Below, one piece after another: positions 1-11,900 of a stretch of DNA of 64,000 bases; position 1 is the stretch's first letter, and every line of letters begins with the position of its first letter. The stretch is from assembly GCA_963576565.1 (NCBI GenBank), contig OY755040.1, positions 85,871,321 through 85,935,320 of the forward strand, read 5' to 3'. The notes beneath the pieces were generated by a model. That model was not told the origin of the DNA and did no database searches. It saw only the letters and a list, made by a program, of their open reading frames with translations. The stretch is from Aspidapion aeneum (Eukaryota > Arthropoda > Insecta > Coleoptera > Brentidae). The translations under genes were made by a program, and so were the position numbers.

Positions 1-780
1 TTTTGGCGTTTTCCAAAGTTATAAGTTGACTGATTACCGGTTTCCTTCTTTAAAGGCTTGATGACTGCCACATTATAACTTATGGTGGGTCCCAAAGTTA
101 TAAGGTATTTTTAAAGCACCCTTGAATTAAGGAAGGGGTTAAAAAAAATAGATTGTCTTAGAAGATAACTGGATTTAAACTAACCATCAGTTTGAGATCT
201 CGGAGTTATAACTTTTGGCGGTTTCCAAAGTTATGAATTGTTACCGGAAACAACCGTAAATTACTGAGCCAATTTCCAGAATATAAATTTAAAATTTAAA
301 TAATATAAAGTTTAAAAAAAACAATAATAACTTTTATGCAATTTCGCTAACAAAAAAAACAAACTTAAAAAAAAAATATATTTGAGTCAAAATATTTTAT
401 ATTAATTTTTATTTCGTAAAAAAAAATATTTAGTAAGTGTATTTCCCCACATGGGAAACGGCTTAGTGCTTCAATAAAGCAAATTCAAGGTTTAAAATTT
501 TTTTTTAAATTATAAATTGTTGATAATTTGAAATTTTTTTCAAATTACTTTCTTGACAAGATTTTCTGTTTAAATCTGTTTTTTTTAAATAGAATTTATA
601 CAGTTAAACCAATATATATATTTTTTTATTTTAAATTAAAAAAAACAATTCTACTTTTAAAAAAAATAATAATATATGATTTTTGTTGAAATTACATTAA
701 AATGTTTTTTTTTTTAATAGAATTTAGTTGCCAACTTCTAAACTTTTACTATTGTTAGTTTAGAAGTTGTTACTACGGTA
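1..780. other. AT-rich gene-free region
   Basis: No open frame of substance and no recognisable element. A short sequence reading ttggcg(g)tttccaaagtt occurs near both 1 and 212, so there is a weak local duplication with about 212-bp spacing. The rest is A/T runs. Confidence 0.6.
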
Positions 781-1640
781 GTGCGGACATGTTAGTTCAG
801 GTCCAGTTATGTCAAGTCAGATACGGCTAGGTCAGATCAGGTCCGGATTCGTCAGGTCAAGTCCGAATATTTCACGTCAGGTCCGGATATGTCAGGCTAA
901 ATCGAACTAGGTGGGTTTAGATCAGGTCAGGTACGAATAAGTCAGTCCCGGCTGGTTCGGGTCTGGTCCGGATGGGTCAGGTCAGGTCCGGATAAGCCAG
1001 GTGAGGATCTACTAAGTCAATCAAGTCAGTATGGGTCAGGCCTGTTCCAGGTCGATCAAGTCAGTTTCGGATAGGTCAGGTCAGGTCCAGATATGTTCGC
1101 GTCTAGCGAGGTCAGGTCAAGTTCGGATATGTCAGGTCCGGTACGGTTAGGCCATGTCAGGTCCGGATATGTCACGTTAGGTCCGGATATATCACGTCAG
1201 GTCCGGATATGTCAGGCTAGGTCCAGATAGGCCAGGCCAGCTTAGCTCAAATCAAGTCAAGTTCGGATACTTACGATTAGGTACATCTAAAGTCAATATA
1301 ACAAATACAATTCCAACTACAAAATGGCTTTAAGAAAAATTCTAATTTAATACCATGGTTTTCCAGTCAGGTCAGGTCATATCAAAACGGTTATGCGTTT
1401 CAAATAAGTCAGGTTCGGTAAGGTACATGTCACACAGAATCAAAATGAAAAAGCCAAAAATAATCAAAATTATAAACTAGGTCAGATCAGGATGGTCTGG
1501 TTTGATTGGTATTCTCAGAGCATGTCAGGTATAAAACCGGTTAATAATTTAAAGTTAAAAGAAAATTATTTAGTTTAACATAAAACATTTAAACACCTAA
1601 TTGAAGTCAGGTCGGGTGAAGCAGTATCTAGCTTTAATTA
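781..1640. repeat. Degenerate pentamer-based repeat (TCAGG/TCCGG-like)
   Basis: Dense, imperfect iteration of five-base words such as GTCAG, GTCCG and TCAGG, often arranged as gtcaggtccggatatgtcag. It is strongest from 781 to 1262 and patchy to about 1640. The words differ by one or two bases from TTAGG/TCAGG, the arthropod and beetle telomere repeats. The array is too degenerate to be an active telomere. It could equally be an unrelated short-period satellite. Confidence 0.6.
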
Positions 1641-1756
1641 AAAGCCAAATGTTTATCATTAAAAAAAATTAGGCTAAAATAACAATAAGATATATTGAAC
1701 GTCACCCAGTATTTTTAAAAAACAAAATCAAAAAAAAAACATTTTTTTTTTTTTTT

Positions 1757-1822
1757 AGGTTTGGTTCGGTTCGGTTCGGCTTGGCTTGGCTCGGTTTGGT
1801 TCGGTTCGGTTCGGTTCGGTTC
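1757..1822. repeat. TTCGG pentanucleotide microsatellite
   Basis: About 13 five-base units, mostly TTCGG with CTTGG, CTCGG and TTTGG variants. It is much purer than the array just upstream and keeps the same five-base period. A small GGTTCGGTTCGG cluster recurs at about 4770. Confidence 0.85.
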
Positions 1823-2209
1823 ATTACTGGTGTGGTTTGACGGGGAATCTCAGGGCAAATCAGGTATGAAATCGGATTATAAAATAATAATTACAAAAAT
1901 AAATTGTTTAGTGAAAATAAAAAAAAATACGTAATTACTTTTAGTTACTTTGAGTCAGGTCACATGAAGTAGAACATAGTTAAAAATAATTGTTTAATAA
2001 TAAAGAGTTAGGACAGGGTAGGTATCAGGGAGAATTAGAGTCACGCAGGATCTGGAAATAAAAAATAGAATCAAAAATTAAATCAGGTCAGCCAGGACCA
2101 ACAACTCATGTCAGGTTTCGTCCGGTAGTCTTAGGGCACGTCAGGTATTCGGTTTATTAATTAATAATAATAATAACAAAATTATTTAGTGGAAAAAAAA
2201 ATTTTGTAA

Positions 2210-2895
2210 TTACTTTCTACCACACAAGCCATGCTTTGACCCAAACTTCAATTTCTGAAATCTTCCCCCACCCTTAAAAAAACTAAAATGTATTTTGTTC
2301 AACTCCAGACTCAACCACCTTTCGTTTGATACTACACACGCCATATGTTCACTCAAACTCTAATTTTTGAAATTTACCCCCACCCCCTTTAAAAAAAAAT
2401 ATGTATATATTTTGTCTAACTCCAGACTCAACCACCCTTCGTCTGATATCACACATGCCATACCTTCACTTAAACTCTAATTTTTAAAATTGACCCCCAC
2501 CGTTTTTTTTTAAAACAGAAAAAAAAAGCTAGAATTTATTTTGTCCATCTCCAGACTTAATTACCTTTCGTTTGATATGACACACGTCATATTTTCAAAT
2601 AACCTGTAATTTTTGTAATCTACCCCCACCATTTTATTTGGCTTATGTTCGGTGCATTTTTTTAATTTTTAAATAGGACCATCTTGACCCAAGATACAGC
2701 CTAGGTATCAAATTTCATTAAAATCGAGCACGCGATTTTGGAGTTATGCGCGTTGGTCGTTACAGACAGACAGACAGTCAGACGGCGCGACAAAAAAAAA
2801 AGTTTCAAAATCATCTGAAACGCAAACAAATATAATTTTTTTTTTTGAAATCGGAGCAATTTAAAAAAAAATATAGTAGTAGTGTGAGCTAAAAT
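2210..2895. repeat. Dispersed repeat, copy 1, with internal tandem units
   Basis: Three to four units of about 117-129 bp, each with a 'ctccagactcaa' core, a 'cgtttgatatcacacacgcc' type segment and a run of C (tacccccaccc). They are followed by a unique tail with 'caaatttcattaaaatcg', 'gagttatgcgcgttggtcg' and an ACAG microsatellite (about 2762-2780). The same order of blocks recurs at 32072-32808, so this is an interspersed family. The tail resembles 3' ends of insect RTE-type retroposons, but no coding part is present. The right edge carries gtgtgagct, half of the hairpin seen at both ends of copy 2. Confidence 0.75.
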
Positions 2896-4020
2896 TAGAC
2901 AAAAGCGTTTTAAAACTAAAAATAAAATCGCCACAGACAGACAAACGCAAGTACATGCATACCTGCAAACCTGAAATAAGATGTTTTACTTTAAAAAAAA
3001 AGGATTTAATTTTTATTTCTCCAACAATACTGATAAAAATAACAAGTGAAAAAAAAACTTACATTTATTTTATTAATTTGGCCTTTTTAAGGTCCAAATA
3101 GTTTTTTATAAAAAAAAAGGTATCTCGCGCTTTAACAATGCATGAAAACAATAAATTTGAGATATTTATAATTCTGTTAAATTTAATCATTTCTCAACCA
3201 AAAATATTAAACACTTAAACTAAGCAATTTAGAAACTGCAAATTGGAGGCAAAACTTTTGCCAATTTTCGTACCTTCCCAACCAAAAAGATATTAAATAC
3301 TGAATGTGTTTCGGACCGTTACGTTGTAAGATTTAAATTGTTACTTTAGATAACTTAAATTTGCTAAACTAATAACTTCTCAACCAAAAACCAGTTTTAC
3401 TTAACGAATATTTTTTTTCAATAAATTTAAAAAAATTTCGAACGTTTCCATAAAAATGACTCTTAATAAGGATTGTCTATTTTGCAGTTTTTTATTTTAT
3501 TTCATGAATTTTATAGAAATAAATAAAGTCTGACACTTTTAAAGACTTCTCAACGGAAAAGACGACGACTATAAAGCATATATATGTACTTTGCAGTTTT
3601 AAGATTAAAAAAAATATATATATTAAAAATTTAGCCTTGAAATTTTTTTGTTCCTTTTAACATTAAACCGGTTTTTATTTCACATTTTGGGTTATAGCGA
3701 TTGCAAATTAGATGAATTTTTATTTTCTAAAAGTCTGCCAATATTAGATACTTCTCAACCAAAAGAAATACATAGATTGTTTACGGGTCCTACTTTTCGA
3801 TTTCTAAAGCAAGACACCGTTTATAAGCCTCCCTTTTTGTTTATGTACGTATCTCAAGAACTGGGGATCCCGCGATTTTTGGTGTTTATGATAAAAAAAA
3901 AGCTAAATGTCTTCCTGAAATGATGAACCTACAGAATTAGGTCTAAAAAATGCCTTATTATCTTTAAAAAAAAATTATTTAAATAACCTGTCTGTTCTGT
4001 GCTAAAATGTGAGCAAACAT
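2896..4020. other. AT-rich region with degenerate TTCTCAACC repeats
   Basis: No gene supported. The phrase acttctcaaccaaaa or a close variant recurs near 3188, 3279, 3376, 3546 and 3750 with spacings of roughly 90-200 bp. This suggests an old tandem repeat that has drifted. The small open frame at 3648-3923 has no recognisable domain and looks fortuitous. Confidence 0.5.
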
Positions 4021-4021
4021 T

Positions 4022-4040
4022 AGTCCCTGCTCGGGCGCCA
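4022..4040 (-). promoter_or_regulatory. Retroelement primer-binding site (tRNA-Lys type)
   Basis: On the minus strand this reads TGGCGCCCGAGCAGGGACT. That differs at one base from the sequence complementary to the 3' end of tRNA-Lys(UUU), the primer used by several LTR retroelements. Four bases away, at 4045, the plus strand begins TGTAAGAGGG, so on the minus strand an LTR would end in ..TTACA just before the site. A second, partial TGGCGCCCGAGG lies at 4151-4163. No gag or pol follows on the minus strand, so only a 5' relic remains. Confidence 0.65.
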
Positions 4041-4044
4041 AATT

Positions 4045-5055
4045 TGTAAGAGGGTTTCGTCATCTAACGAATTTTCCCCTACTTTTGACGTCCCAGGGTT
4101 TCGGTCGATTCAATCCTGGGATTTCGAGGGATAGAATCGATCGAAATTTTGCCTCGGGCGCCACTCTAGGAAATAAGGGAGCCTAGAGTCTCCCTTGCCT
4201 CTCGGGTATGCTTTTAAACAGTGGAGAATAACCAGGTAAGTAAACTACAATTTCATTAAAAAACTCAATTTCTATAAATACTAGTTTATGTGTATTTTGT
4301 CATTTTAATTTAGTGGTACAAACCCTCAAAGAAAATAACTAAATATATGCAACTTAATAAATAAAACAAAACTATAAATGCCTTATTTCTATCAAGTCAA
4401 ATAAAAAAAAACTCCAGTTTACTTTGTTTGCGCTATTCTAGCACAGACAGTTAGGTATTTAAAAAAAAGTGAAAGTTATGAAAAAGGACCTAAAACTCAA
4501 CGCCTATCACCTCGGAACTCTAACAAAAGGATTTAACAAATCTGGTTAGGTCCGATTAGATCGGATGGACGTTAGTTAAATACTGATTTCTTTTTGCCCC
4601 AAAAAGACTTTTCCCAACATAAAAAAAAATTGGAGAAAGATTTCCTTAAACAGCTGGTAGTTAATTACATACTATAATTTTACAAATTTACAGCTATTTA
4701 ACTGGAAGAAAACGAAACTTTACCAACTTTGAAGTTTCACAGGACTGGTCGGGTCATATATGTCTCGCGGTTCGGTTCGGTTCATGTCGGTTATGTACAA
4801 AAGAAACGGAAAGAAAAATTAAACAGAATATTTACAAATAGAAACGGAATGTGGTACCACTTTAACAGGTTTAATTTACGGTGAGAGCATATATGTCTTA
4901 CGGTAACAGGTAACAGGTTATTTACAAAAGAAACGGATAAAAATTTAACTATACCAACTTTTAAGTTTATAAGGTCGCGGTGGCAATAACGAAGCAATAA
5001 TCGTGACAGAAAAAAAAAATCGTTAATTATGAAAAATAAAAAGAGAATTAGGAAG
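4045..5055 (-). other. Probable LTR-derived and other AT-rich sequence
   Basis: The left edge abuts the tRNA-Lys-type primer site and starts TG, as expected for an LTR edge. The other edge could not be located because no second LTR copy was found in the window. Short CGGTTCGG motifs occur around 4770. No coding region was recognised; the small minus-strand frame at 4791-4997 looks random. Confidence 0.35.
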
Positions 5056-5059
5056 AGAT

Positions 5060-6170
5060 TAATAAATACCAGGTTTTATCTAAACGGGAGAGCTGGCTGC
5101 ACAAAGCCGCGATGATTATGAGTCGGTGACGAAGCATACGGCCCACGAAACATAATCTATAGCTTTGTTATCATTTTTGCTTTCTCGAAAGAGAACAAAA
5201 ATAATAATAAAAAACGGGAAACGGGAAACGAGAACGGGGGTTTAGCAAAGCGCTACAATTATAAGTCGGTGACGAAACATACAGCCCACGAAATATAATC
5301 TATAGCTTTGTTATCATTTTTGCTTCCTCGAAAGAGAACAAAAATAATAATAAAAAATGGGATTCGGGAAACGAGGACGGGGGTTTAGCAAAGCGCTACA
5401 ATTATAAGTCGGTGACGAAACATACAGCCCACGAAATATAATCTATAGCTTTGTTATCATTTTTGCTTCCTCGAAAGAGAACAAAAATAATAATAAAAAA
5501 TGGGATTCGGGAAACGAGGACGGGGGTTTAGCAAAGCGCTGCAATTATGAGTCGGTGACGAAACATACGGCCCACGAAACATAATCTATAGCTTTGTTAT
5601 CATTTTTGCTTCCTTGAAAGAGAACAAAAATAATAAAAAAAACGGGAAACGAGGACGGGGGGTTTAGCAAAGCACTACAATTATAAGTCGGTGACGAAAC
5701 ATCCAGCCCACGAAATATAATCTATAGCTTTGTTATCATTTTTGCTTCCTCGAAAGAGAACAAAAATAATAATAAAAAAACGGGAAACGGGAAACGAGGA
5801 CGGGGGTTTAGCAAAGCGCTACAATTATGAGTCGGTGACGAAACATACGGCCCACGAAACATAATCTATAGCTTTGTTATCATTTTTGCTTCCTTGAAAG
5901 AGAACAAAAATAATACAAAAAACGGGAAACGAGGACGGGGGGTTTAGCAAAGCGCTACAATTATAAGTCGGTGACGAAACATACGGCCCACGAAATATAA
6001 TCGATAGCTTTGTTATCATTTTTGCTTTCTCGAAAGAGAACAAAAATAATAAAAACCAGGACAAGGGAAACTGGTGTGTCAAATCCGGGATGATTATTAC
6101 TTGGTGACGAACCTGCAGCCCACAAGTAATAAACCCGATTTGTTTCTTAATTTTCTTGCGAAAGAAAATT
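5060..6170. repeat. Tandem array of about 140-bp units, each with a hairpin
   Basis: About eight units of 136-144 bp. Anchor word gtcggtgacg lies at 5122, 5264, 5408, 5551, 5687, 5831 and 5968, with a worn copy near 6096. Each unit holds acgggaaacgaggacggggg, tttagcaaagcgct and a self-complementary stretch in which tttttgcttcctcg faces aaagagaacaaaaa. So every monomer can form a stem. Unit lengths vary mainly through AAT runs and loss of a short cgggaaac segment. No gene inside. Confidence 0.9.
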
Positions 6171-6742
6171 AATAAATACCAGAAAACATGTAAGATACTA
6201 ACGGGAAATCCTGGGATCGGGAAAGGACAAACAAGTAATTTGCACGGTTCAAAATAAATTCAAATCAAATAGAATTATAAAAACTTTGACTAAGGCAAAA
6301 ACGAGGTTTCTTTTATAAATCCCATTCTTACCAGAAACCGGTCGACATCTACACACACCGCGTACCACCTATACATTGTGCTCGAACGAGAAACAAATCT
6401 CGAATCCCCGTATGGGCGAAGGCATTACTGTTTTATAGGCTAGAGCTCGGCTACAAATCGAGAACCAACGGAAATAACCGAATGAAACCCAACCACGTTT
6501 TTAAAAATGAACGTGGATTGACTTATTCGGAATATTATTTTATCTAGTCTTTTTGCAACAAACGTTTTGAAAGGCTTTAATGACATTCATATGTCAAAAA
6601 GGCATTTTTCCTCGGAAAATATGAAACAAAATTAATAAGCGAAAATTGAGTCAGGTTGCAGTAAAAATATTTTTTAACTGTCTGAGCTTAAATAGTCTAG
6701 AAAATTAATTAAAACAATAAAAAAAATAGTAACTTCGTTACA
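6171..6742. other. Gene-free spacer before the 3.9-kb repeat
   Basis: No open frame or known element recognised. The last bases before the duplicated segment, tagtaacttcgttaca, weakly resemble the LTR start seen at 11884 (TGTAACGC...GCGTTACA). Confidence 0.4.
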
Positions 6743-8498
6743 TAATATAGTTTATTTATTATTTCACACAAAAAACTCACGACATCTTTTTGAAGGTCAT
6801 TAAACTGCTTGGAAAATGAATCACAGAACTAAAATATGGGTAAATGGTGATAATCAATAATCACTAGCCAGCTGTATTGTTTGACTTCTATACTAGCGCC
6901 ACCTAGCGGCAACCTTGTGAACTGATTATTCAGGAAATTTGACGTGGAGATATTTTAGGAAAACATACTTTTAAATATTTTTATTCAAGAATTTATTTAT
7001 TTAATAAATAAAACCCAAAACCCCACTTAATATATTTAAATACAATACATAACTTAAAATATTTCACTTTAAAACTATAGAAAAATCAGCTGTTCTGTAA
7101 TTTGGAACTTGCCTATTTTGACGTCACCTAAAATAGAAAACGTTATGTAATCACTTTCCTATTATGTGGACCACTGAGAACTAACCTTTACAACCGGCTT
7201 GGCATTACAGCTTTCCATTTTCCTAGCGATTTCTTTGATTTTCTGTTTTGTTGATTTGTGTACATTCTTGGTTATGTATGCATTTCATTCAATTTTCCAG
7301 GGCCAACTTAGGATATTCTAAAAAACGCAATTATGTAAAATATGCACTATGGTCTAAAACCTACCTTTAAGTTTAACTGCCGATGACCCATAGGTTCTTG
7401 GGAAAATTATATTTTTCCGGCACAACACTTGTTTTGTTTTTCTTTCGGAATGACATTTGACAACTGTCAGTGTTGCTAGGTAATTTTTCGCAACCAACAG
7501 GAAATTCTAATAACCTTCTGCGTTTGAATTTTAGCCATAATTATGAGAACGCAATAACACCTGTTCCATACATTTTGTAAATTCTCTCATATTATTTCCA
7601 TGAAAAATTACTCTTCTTAGGTAGCTTAGCTTCTCCCTTACCTTGATAGTAATTGTCAAGTTTCTAAATTTAGTAGTTTGTTTAGTTTTAGGTTTGGTTT
7701 AGTAATTGATGACGTCATACCGTTGGATTTCGTTTGGATATTGTGGCATGTGTCGTAAATCCGATTGAGTTTTGAGTGGTCATTTTTTATTTAATGTCGC
7801 CGATGAGGTTTAGAGTTTTCATTTTATTAAATTTTCTGCATGAAAATACGTATTTACGGATTTTTAAATGAAACTCTTTTGAGCAATTGTCCAGTCTTTT
7901 GGTATGGACTTTCAAGTTTTGGAGTTTAGTATTTGCTGGGAGTTGCATTGACTTTGTCGCGATTTTATAACCTCATTGAGAGCCACTGAGTGTCATCATT
8001 TTTATCTCGCCAAATAACTGCGAGTGTCTTTGGAGAAAAGAAGCTGTTGTGGAACGTAAGGTTCAATTGAATTTGAGGTGAGTTTTTTTTAGTCTCTTGT
8101 GTGATAATACTTTGTAGTTATGAGGTATGTATCTGTGAGTAGCTATTTTTGTACATAGAAGCTACGAATATGTATTATAGGAATTCTTTAGTTATTTAGT
8201 AAAATAGCTGCTGAATGAGCTAAAACAGAGCAAAATCCATTACTTTAAGTGAGTACTTAGTTCTCAAGATATTCTGTTGTACATGTCTTTTGCCGGCATG
8301 ATATTTCTGGTCTCTAATTTCCATCCCCTTCTTCTCATTTAGATTCATTTACATCCAGATTGTGGAGCTGCCAAATTGACAGAATAGATGCGAAATATTA
8401 GCTAGTTTAGCCCTCGACCAACTGGAGGTTCGTTGTCTCAGCAAACTGTAAGTTCGTTCCAATATTTACGATTTGTTTTTTTTATTTTAGGGCTTTTT

Positions 8499-8597
8499 GG
8501 TATACCTGCTGTTTCGTATACCTGCTGTTACGTACACCTGCTGTTTTCGTATACCCCCTAGACTGTATACCTGATGTCTTCGCGTACCGTGGCTGTT
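8499..8597. repeat. 16-bp minisatellite, copy 1
   Basis: About six imperfect units of the form cgtatacctgctgttt (16-17 bp), decaying toward the right. An identical array lies 5190 bp downstream in the second 3.9-kb repeat. Confidence 0.85.
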
Positions 8598-8829
8598 ACC
8601 ATTTTATTTGGTATTTACTATTAGAGAATATGTCTGGCCATTTACAAGTAAAATGAGACCCTATTATGCCCAAACGTTTTGAGATGTTTTCCTATTTACT
8701 TGACCACCTTTTAGTAGTTTTAGTAGTCTAGTTTTTTAATTCATCTTAAATTAGTTTTTGGTAAACACACAGTACAAATGGTTTTTTTGGGCTGATTGTA
8801 CTTTTCCTACTTTTCAAACTTTTGGAAAT

Positions 8830-8831
<2 letters not shown>

Positions 8832-8885
<54 letters not shown>
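8832..8885. repeat. (TA)n microsatellite
   Basis: About 27 uninterrupted TA units. The corresponding run in the second 3.9-kb repeat is at about 14124-14168 and has extra single-copy sequence before it. So this locus has undergone expansion or deletion between the copies. Confidence 0.95.
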
Positions 8886-8887
<2 letters not shown>

Positions 8888-9410
8888 CATATCCACCCTT
8901 GTCCCTTAGGTTCACCCTTCCATCATTTTAGTTGTACAAATGATTTTGTAGGCTTAATTTTGTAATTAAAATTAGGCATAAACCAGTTGAAAAGCTTGTT
9001 ACTTTTTTTGACTAATTATATTTTTTTAAAAAACTTTAATATTAAAGTCGCGCAGGAATACAGGATTAAATCGTGCGTTTGATTCCACTGGTCCCCGATC
9101 GCATTGTTGATGGTAAAATACTAATTATGGAATATTAGGTAAGTGTTACGGCTTTTTTATAAATTAATCTTCTTGATTTCGGAGTTTGATTTATAGTGTG
9201 CCATAGGTTTAAAATTTTAAAACTCCGTGGCGCCTGTTTTTAGTTCACTTGGCCCTTCTCCACCGTTTCAAAGCTAGGGTTAACCGACGGTACATTAAAG
9301 GAGATTAACTAAACACTTATAATCGAAACTTAAATCAATCACTTATTCTGATGTATTTTTAACAATTTTAAATTTGGTCACGTGACTGAGATAAAGGCGT
9401 TGCAACTTTC

Positions 9411-10440
9411 GAACAATAATATTAAGATATTTATTTGAAATGTACTATAAAATCATAAGTAATTAAAATAAAACCTTACTAAATGTCGAACTATATTTGG
9501 GCATTTTTTGTCTTTTGATAAAATGTAAAAATCGGGATAAAAAGGGAATAAAAAAAACCACAAAAACTAAAAATATCCAAAAAATGGGAAAAAACTTGAA
9601 AAATAAACTAAACAGTGCGAGAAATAGCGTATAAACATCGTGATAAAAGTTTCATTTTATCCCTTGATATATTATACACTAATAATAAACTTTTAACATA
9701 GAAATGTAATTTACTTTTTTGTTTATTTAGTACGTATTATTTTTCTACAAAAAACAGAAATAATATTTAAAAGAAAATAATTTTTAACAATTAATATACC
9801 TACAATAAATACTCATAACCCAAAAACTCAAGGAAAATAGTTTTTATTTCTTAAGCTGTATAAAAACGAGTTCTTTTTAAGTTTTATTAAAACATTTTTT
9901 TTTCTCAGACTCTATAAAAATTAGTATTTTTCACGAACGTCTATGGAAATTTGACGCATCGTGTATATGATAAGCAGACAACAAAAAAATGTTGCAGTAC
10001 TTGAAATGGCCATAATTTACCAAATTGAAGAAAATGATTTTCGAAGTTTATACTTTTGAACAATAATATTAAGATATTTATATGAAATGTACTATAAAAT
10101 TATAAGTAATTAAAGCAGAACCTTACTAAAAGTCGAACTGTATTTGGGCATTTTTTGTCTTTTGATAAAATTTAAAAATCGGGATAAAAAGGGAATAAAA
10201 AAAATCACAAAACCTAAAAATATCCAAAAAATGGGAAAAAACTTGAAAAATAAACTAAAGAGTGCGAAAAATAGCGTATAAACATCGTGATAAAAGTTTC
10301 ATTTTATCCCTTGATATATTATATACTATTAATAAACTTTTAACATAGAAATGTATTTTTCTTTTTTGTTTATTTAGTACGTATTATTTTTCTACAAAAA
10401 AACACAAATAATATTTAAAAGAAAATTATTTATATTTAAA
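9411..10440. repeat. Internal tandem pair inside the 3.9-kb repeat
   Basis: A segment beginning gaacaataatattaagatat at about 9411 recurs at about 10057, spacing about 646 bp. It continues for roughly 350 bp, including the shared words gggcattttttgtcttttga and ccaaaaaatgggaaaaaact. The pair recurs in the second 3.9-kb copy, so it predates that duplication. A block between them (gataagcagacaacaaaaaa...gttgcagtacttgaaatggcc, about 9968-10030) is also found at 31919-31975. Confidence 0.8.
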
Positions 10441-10599
10441 ATGAAAATAATTGAACAATAATTTTTTTAATTTTCTGTGAATGGTACCTGCGATTATAAC
10501 TCGAAATATGTTCTGCCAGAGAATTAACAATTTTTCATTTTTAGTGCCACCAAAAACTGATGAATCTTACTGTTCCTGGTGCCACATTTTTACCGAGTT

Positions 10600-10903
10600 A
10601 CTAAAAAAGAACAACAGCATGAAGAGGGTGTCAAGGTTATTGCTTATATTAGTCAATCTTTGGCTAAAAATGAGAAACAATTCAGTGCTAGTGAGTCAGA
10701 ATGTTTGGCAGATTTCTAAGTTTCGTCCTTATGTTGAGGCTAGTCATTTAACGGTGATCACGGATCACTGGGCGTTGAAATGGTTGATGAATCTTAAGGA
10801 CTTGAGTGGTAGATTAGCACGCTGGTCGTTGAAGTTGCAACAATATGATTTTGAAATAATTCACCATCGCGGTAAGGAAAATGTTGTTCCAGATATGCTA
10901 TGA
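10600..10903 (+). pseudogene. Ty3/gypsy RNase H fragment
   Basis: Remnant of the RNase H domain of a Ty3/gypsy polyprotein, which would degrade RNA in the RNA-DNA hybrid during reverse transcription. The second half reads cleanly (KFRPYVEASHLTVITDH, then ALKWLMNLKD, GRLARWSLKLQQYDFEI and HHRGKENVVPDML). The first half (VIAYISQSLAKNEKQFSASE) lies in another frame, so a frameshift sits near 10715. RT, protease and gag are absent upstream, because the 3.9-kb repeat ends at 10602. A TGA stop at 10901-10903 is followed in the same frame by integrase sequence. Confidence 0.9.
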
Positions 10904-11752
10904 CCGTTACCATCGAGTAAACGTGGTTTCAAGTGGATCTTAGTTATGGTAGATAGTTTTAGTAAATTTATTCAAGTAGTTCCTCTTCGTAACGCTACTT
11001 CTAAGCTAGTTTGTCAAGCTATTGAAGATCAATGGTTGCTAATTTTTGATCAACCAAAATATGCAGTAATGGATAATGGTATTAACCTAAAAGCAAATTT
11101 GGTACGTAATTTGATGGAATCTTATGGAATCAAAGGGTTTTTCACTGCTCTTTATCATCCGCAAGCAAATCCTACTGAGAGGAGTAATAAAACTCTAGGA
11201 ACTATGATTCGCTGTTATGTAAATGAAAATCATCGAGAATGGTGTAAGAATTTAAGTAATCTTGCTTGTGCAATTAGAACTCAGTTTCATGAATCCCATA
11301 AGTTAACTCCATATTTTCTTGTCTTTGGTAGAGAAATGCCAAGTAATTTACATTATCCGGTAGATAAAGATTTACCATCTGGGTTTGTAGTTGATCAAAG
11401 TAAATTACTCAGAGATAGGACGGAACAGTTTAAGAAGTTATATGCAGAAGTTAAAGCGCGCTTAGAGAAATCTCAGCAGAGGAATAAGCGATATTATGAT
11501 CTTAGAAGAAGAGATGTTATTTATGAAATCGGAGATAAGGTTTATCGTAAGAACTATGTTAAGTCAGATGCGGCTAAATATTTTTCTAAGAAATTTGCTG
11601 AAAAATTTGTTGGTCCATTTATTGTACATAAAAAGGTTTCACCGTGGACTTATGAATTGAGAGATCTTAGTGGTAATCATAGAGGTATTTGGCATTGTAA
11701 AGATTTGAAACCGTATCTTGCAGATTCACACGATTTAGATGATCATGGTTAG
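10904..11752 (+). pseudogene. Ty3/gypsy integrase core and C-terminal domain
   Basis: Integrase of a Ty3/gypsy element, which inserts retroelement cDNA into the host genome. The reading frame continues directly from the RNase H fragment after its stop. The zinc-binding N-terminal domain and the first catalytic Asp segment are missing, which is a large in-frame deletion. What remains includes VDSFSKFIQVVPLRNATS, the second Asp in VMDNGI, and the segment TALYHPQANPTERSNKTLG with the expected catalytic Glu. A C-terminal GPF/Y-like module (KFVGPFIVHKKVSPWTYEL) comes last. It cannot be functional. It is the last gene of its element, followed by a purine tract and an LTR start. Confidence 0.93.
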
Positions 11753-11864
11753 GTTTAGGTTATATGCTCGGCATATTATGTTTTATGATGTTTAGGCTAC
11801 GAATTGGATTTGAATAAGCTTTTGTATGTACAAAGTGTATTTAGAAAATTTGGCAATTTTCTTT

Positions 11865-11900
11865 TGTAGGTTGGGGAGATATTTGTAACGCTCAAATTTC
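11865..11900 (+). promoter_or_regulatory. Polypurine tract and 3' LTR start of the gypsy relic
   Basis: The purine-rich ggttggggagat (11869-11880) lies about 115 bp after the integrase stop and immediately before TGTAACGCTC (11884). This is the order polypurine tract then LTR. The first 25 bases of the LTR-like edge are themselves palindromic (TGTAACGC...GCGTTACA). The 3.9-kb repeat begins 49 bp further on. Confidence 0.6.

Larger units (their letters stand above)
6743..10602. repeat. 3.9-kb direct repeat, copy 1
   Basis: Essentially identical to 11933-15885. The offset is a constant 5190 bp for more than 2 kb, with only a handful of substitutions seen by eye. The one large difference is at the TA run: copy 2 has an additional stretch of about 80-95 bp there that is absent here. 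No coding region was recognised apart from the edge of the gypsy fragment. The two copies enclose a gypsy relic of about 1.3 kb. The unit may be an unusually long LTR or a recent segmental duplication (see findings). Confidence 0.9.

Noticed and set aside
781..1262. A true telomere at the window start
   Set aside because: The pentamers are highly degenerate and are followed and preceded by unrelated sequence; only an internal telomere-like array can be argued.
3648..3923. 91-residue open frame
   Set aside because: Falls in degenerate AT-rich repeat, no recognisable domain or start context.
9229..9245. TGGCGCCTG as a primer-binding site in the 3.9-kb repeat
   Set aside because: Only the first seven bases fit a Lys-type site, the continuation does not, and the same sequence occurs inside the second repeat copy, so it is not at an LTR edge.
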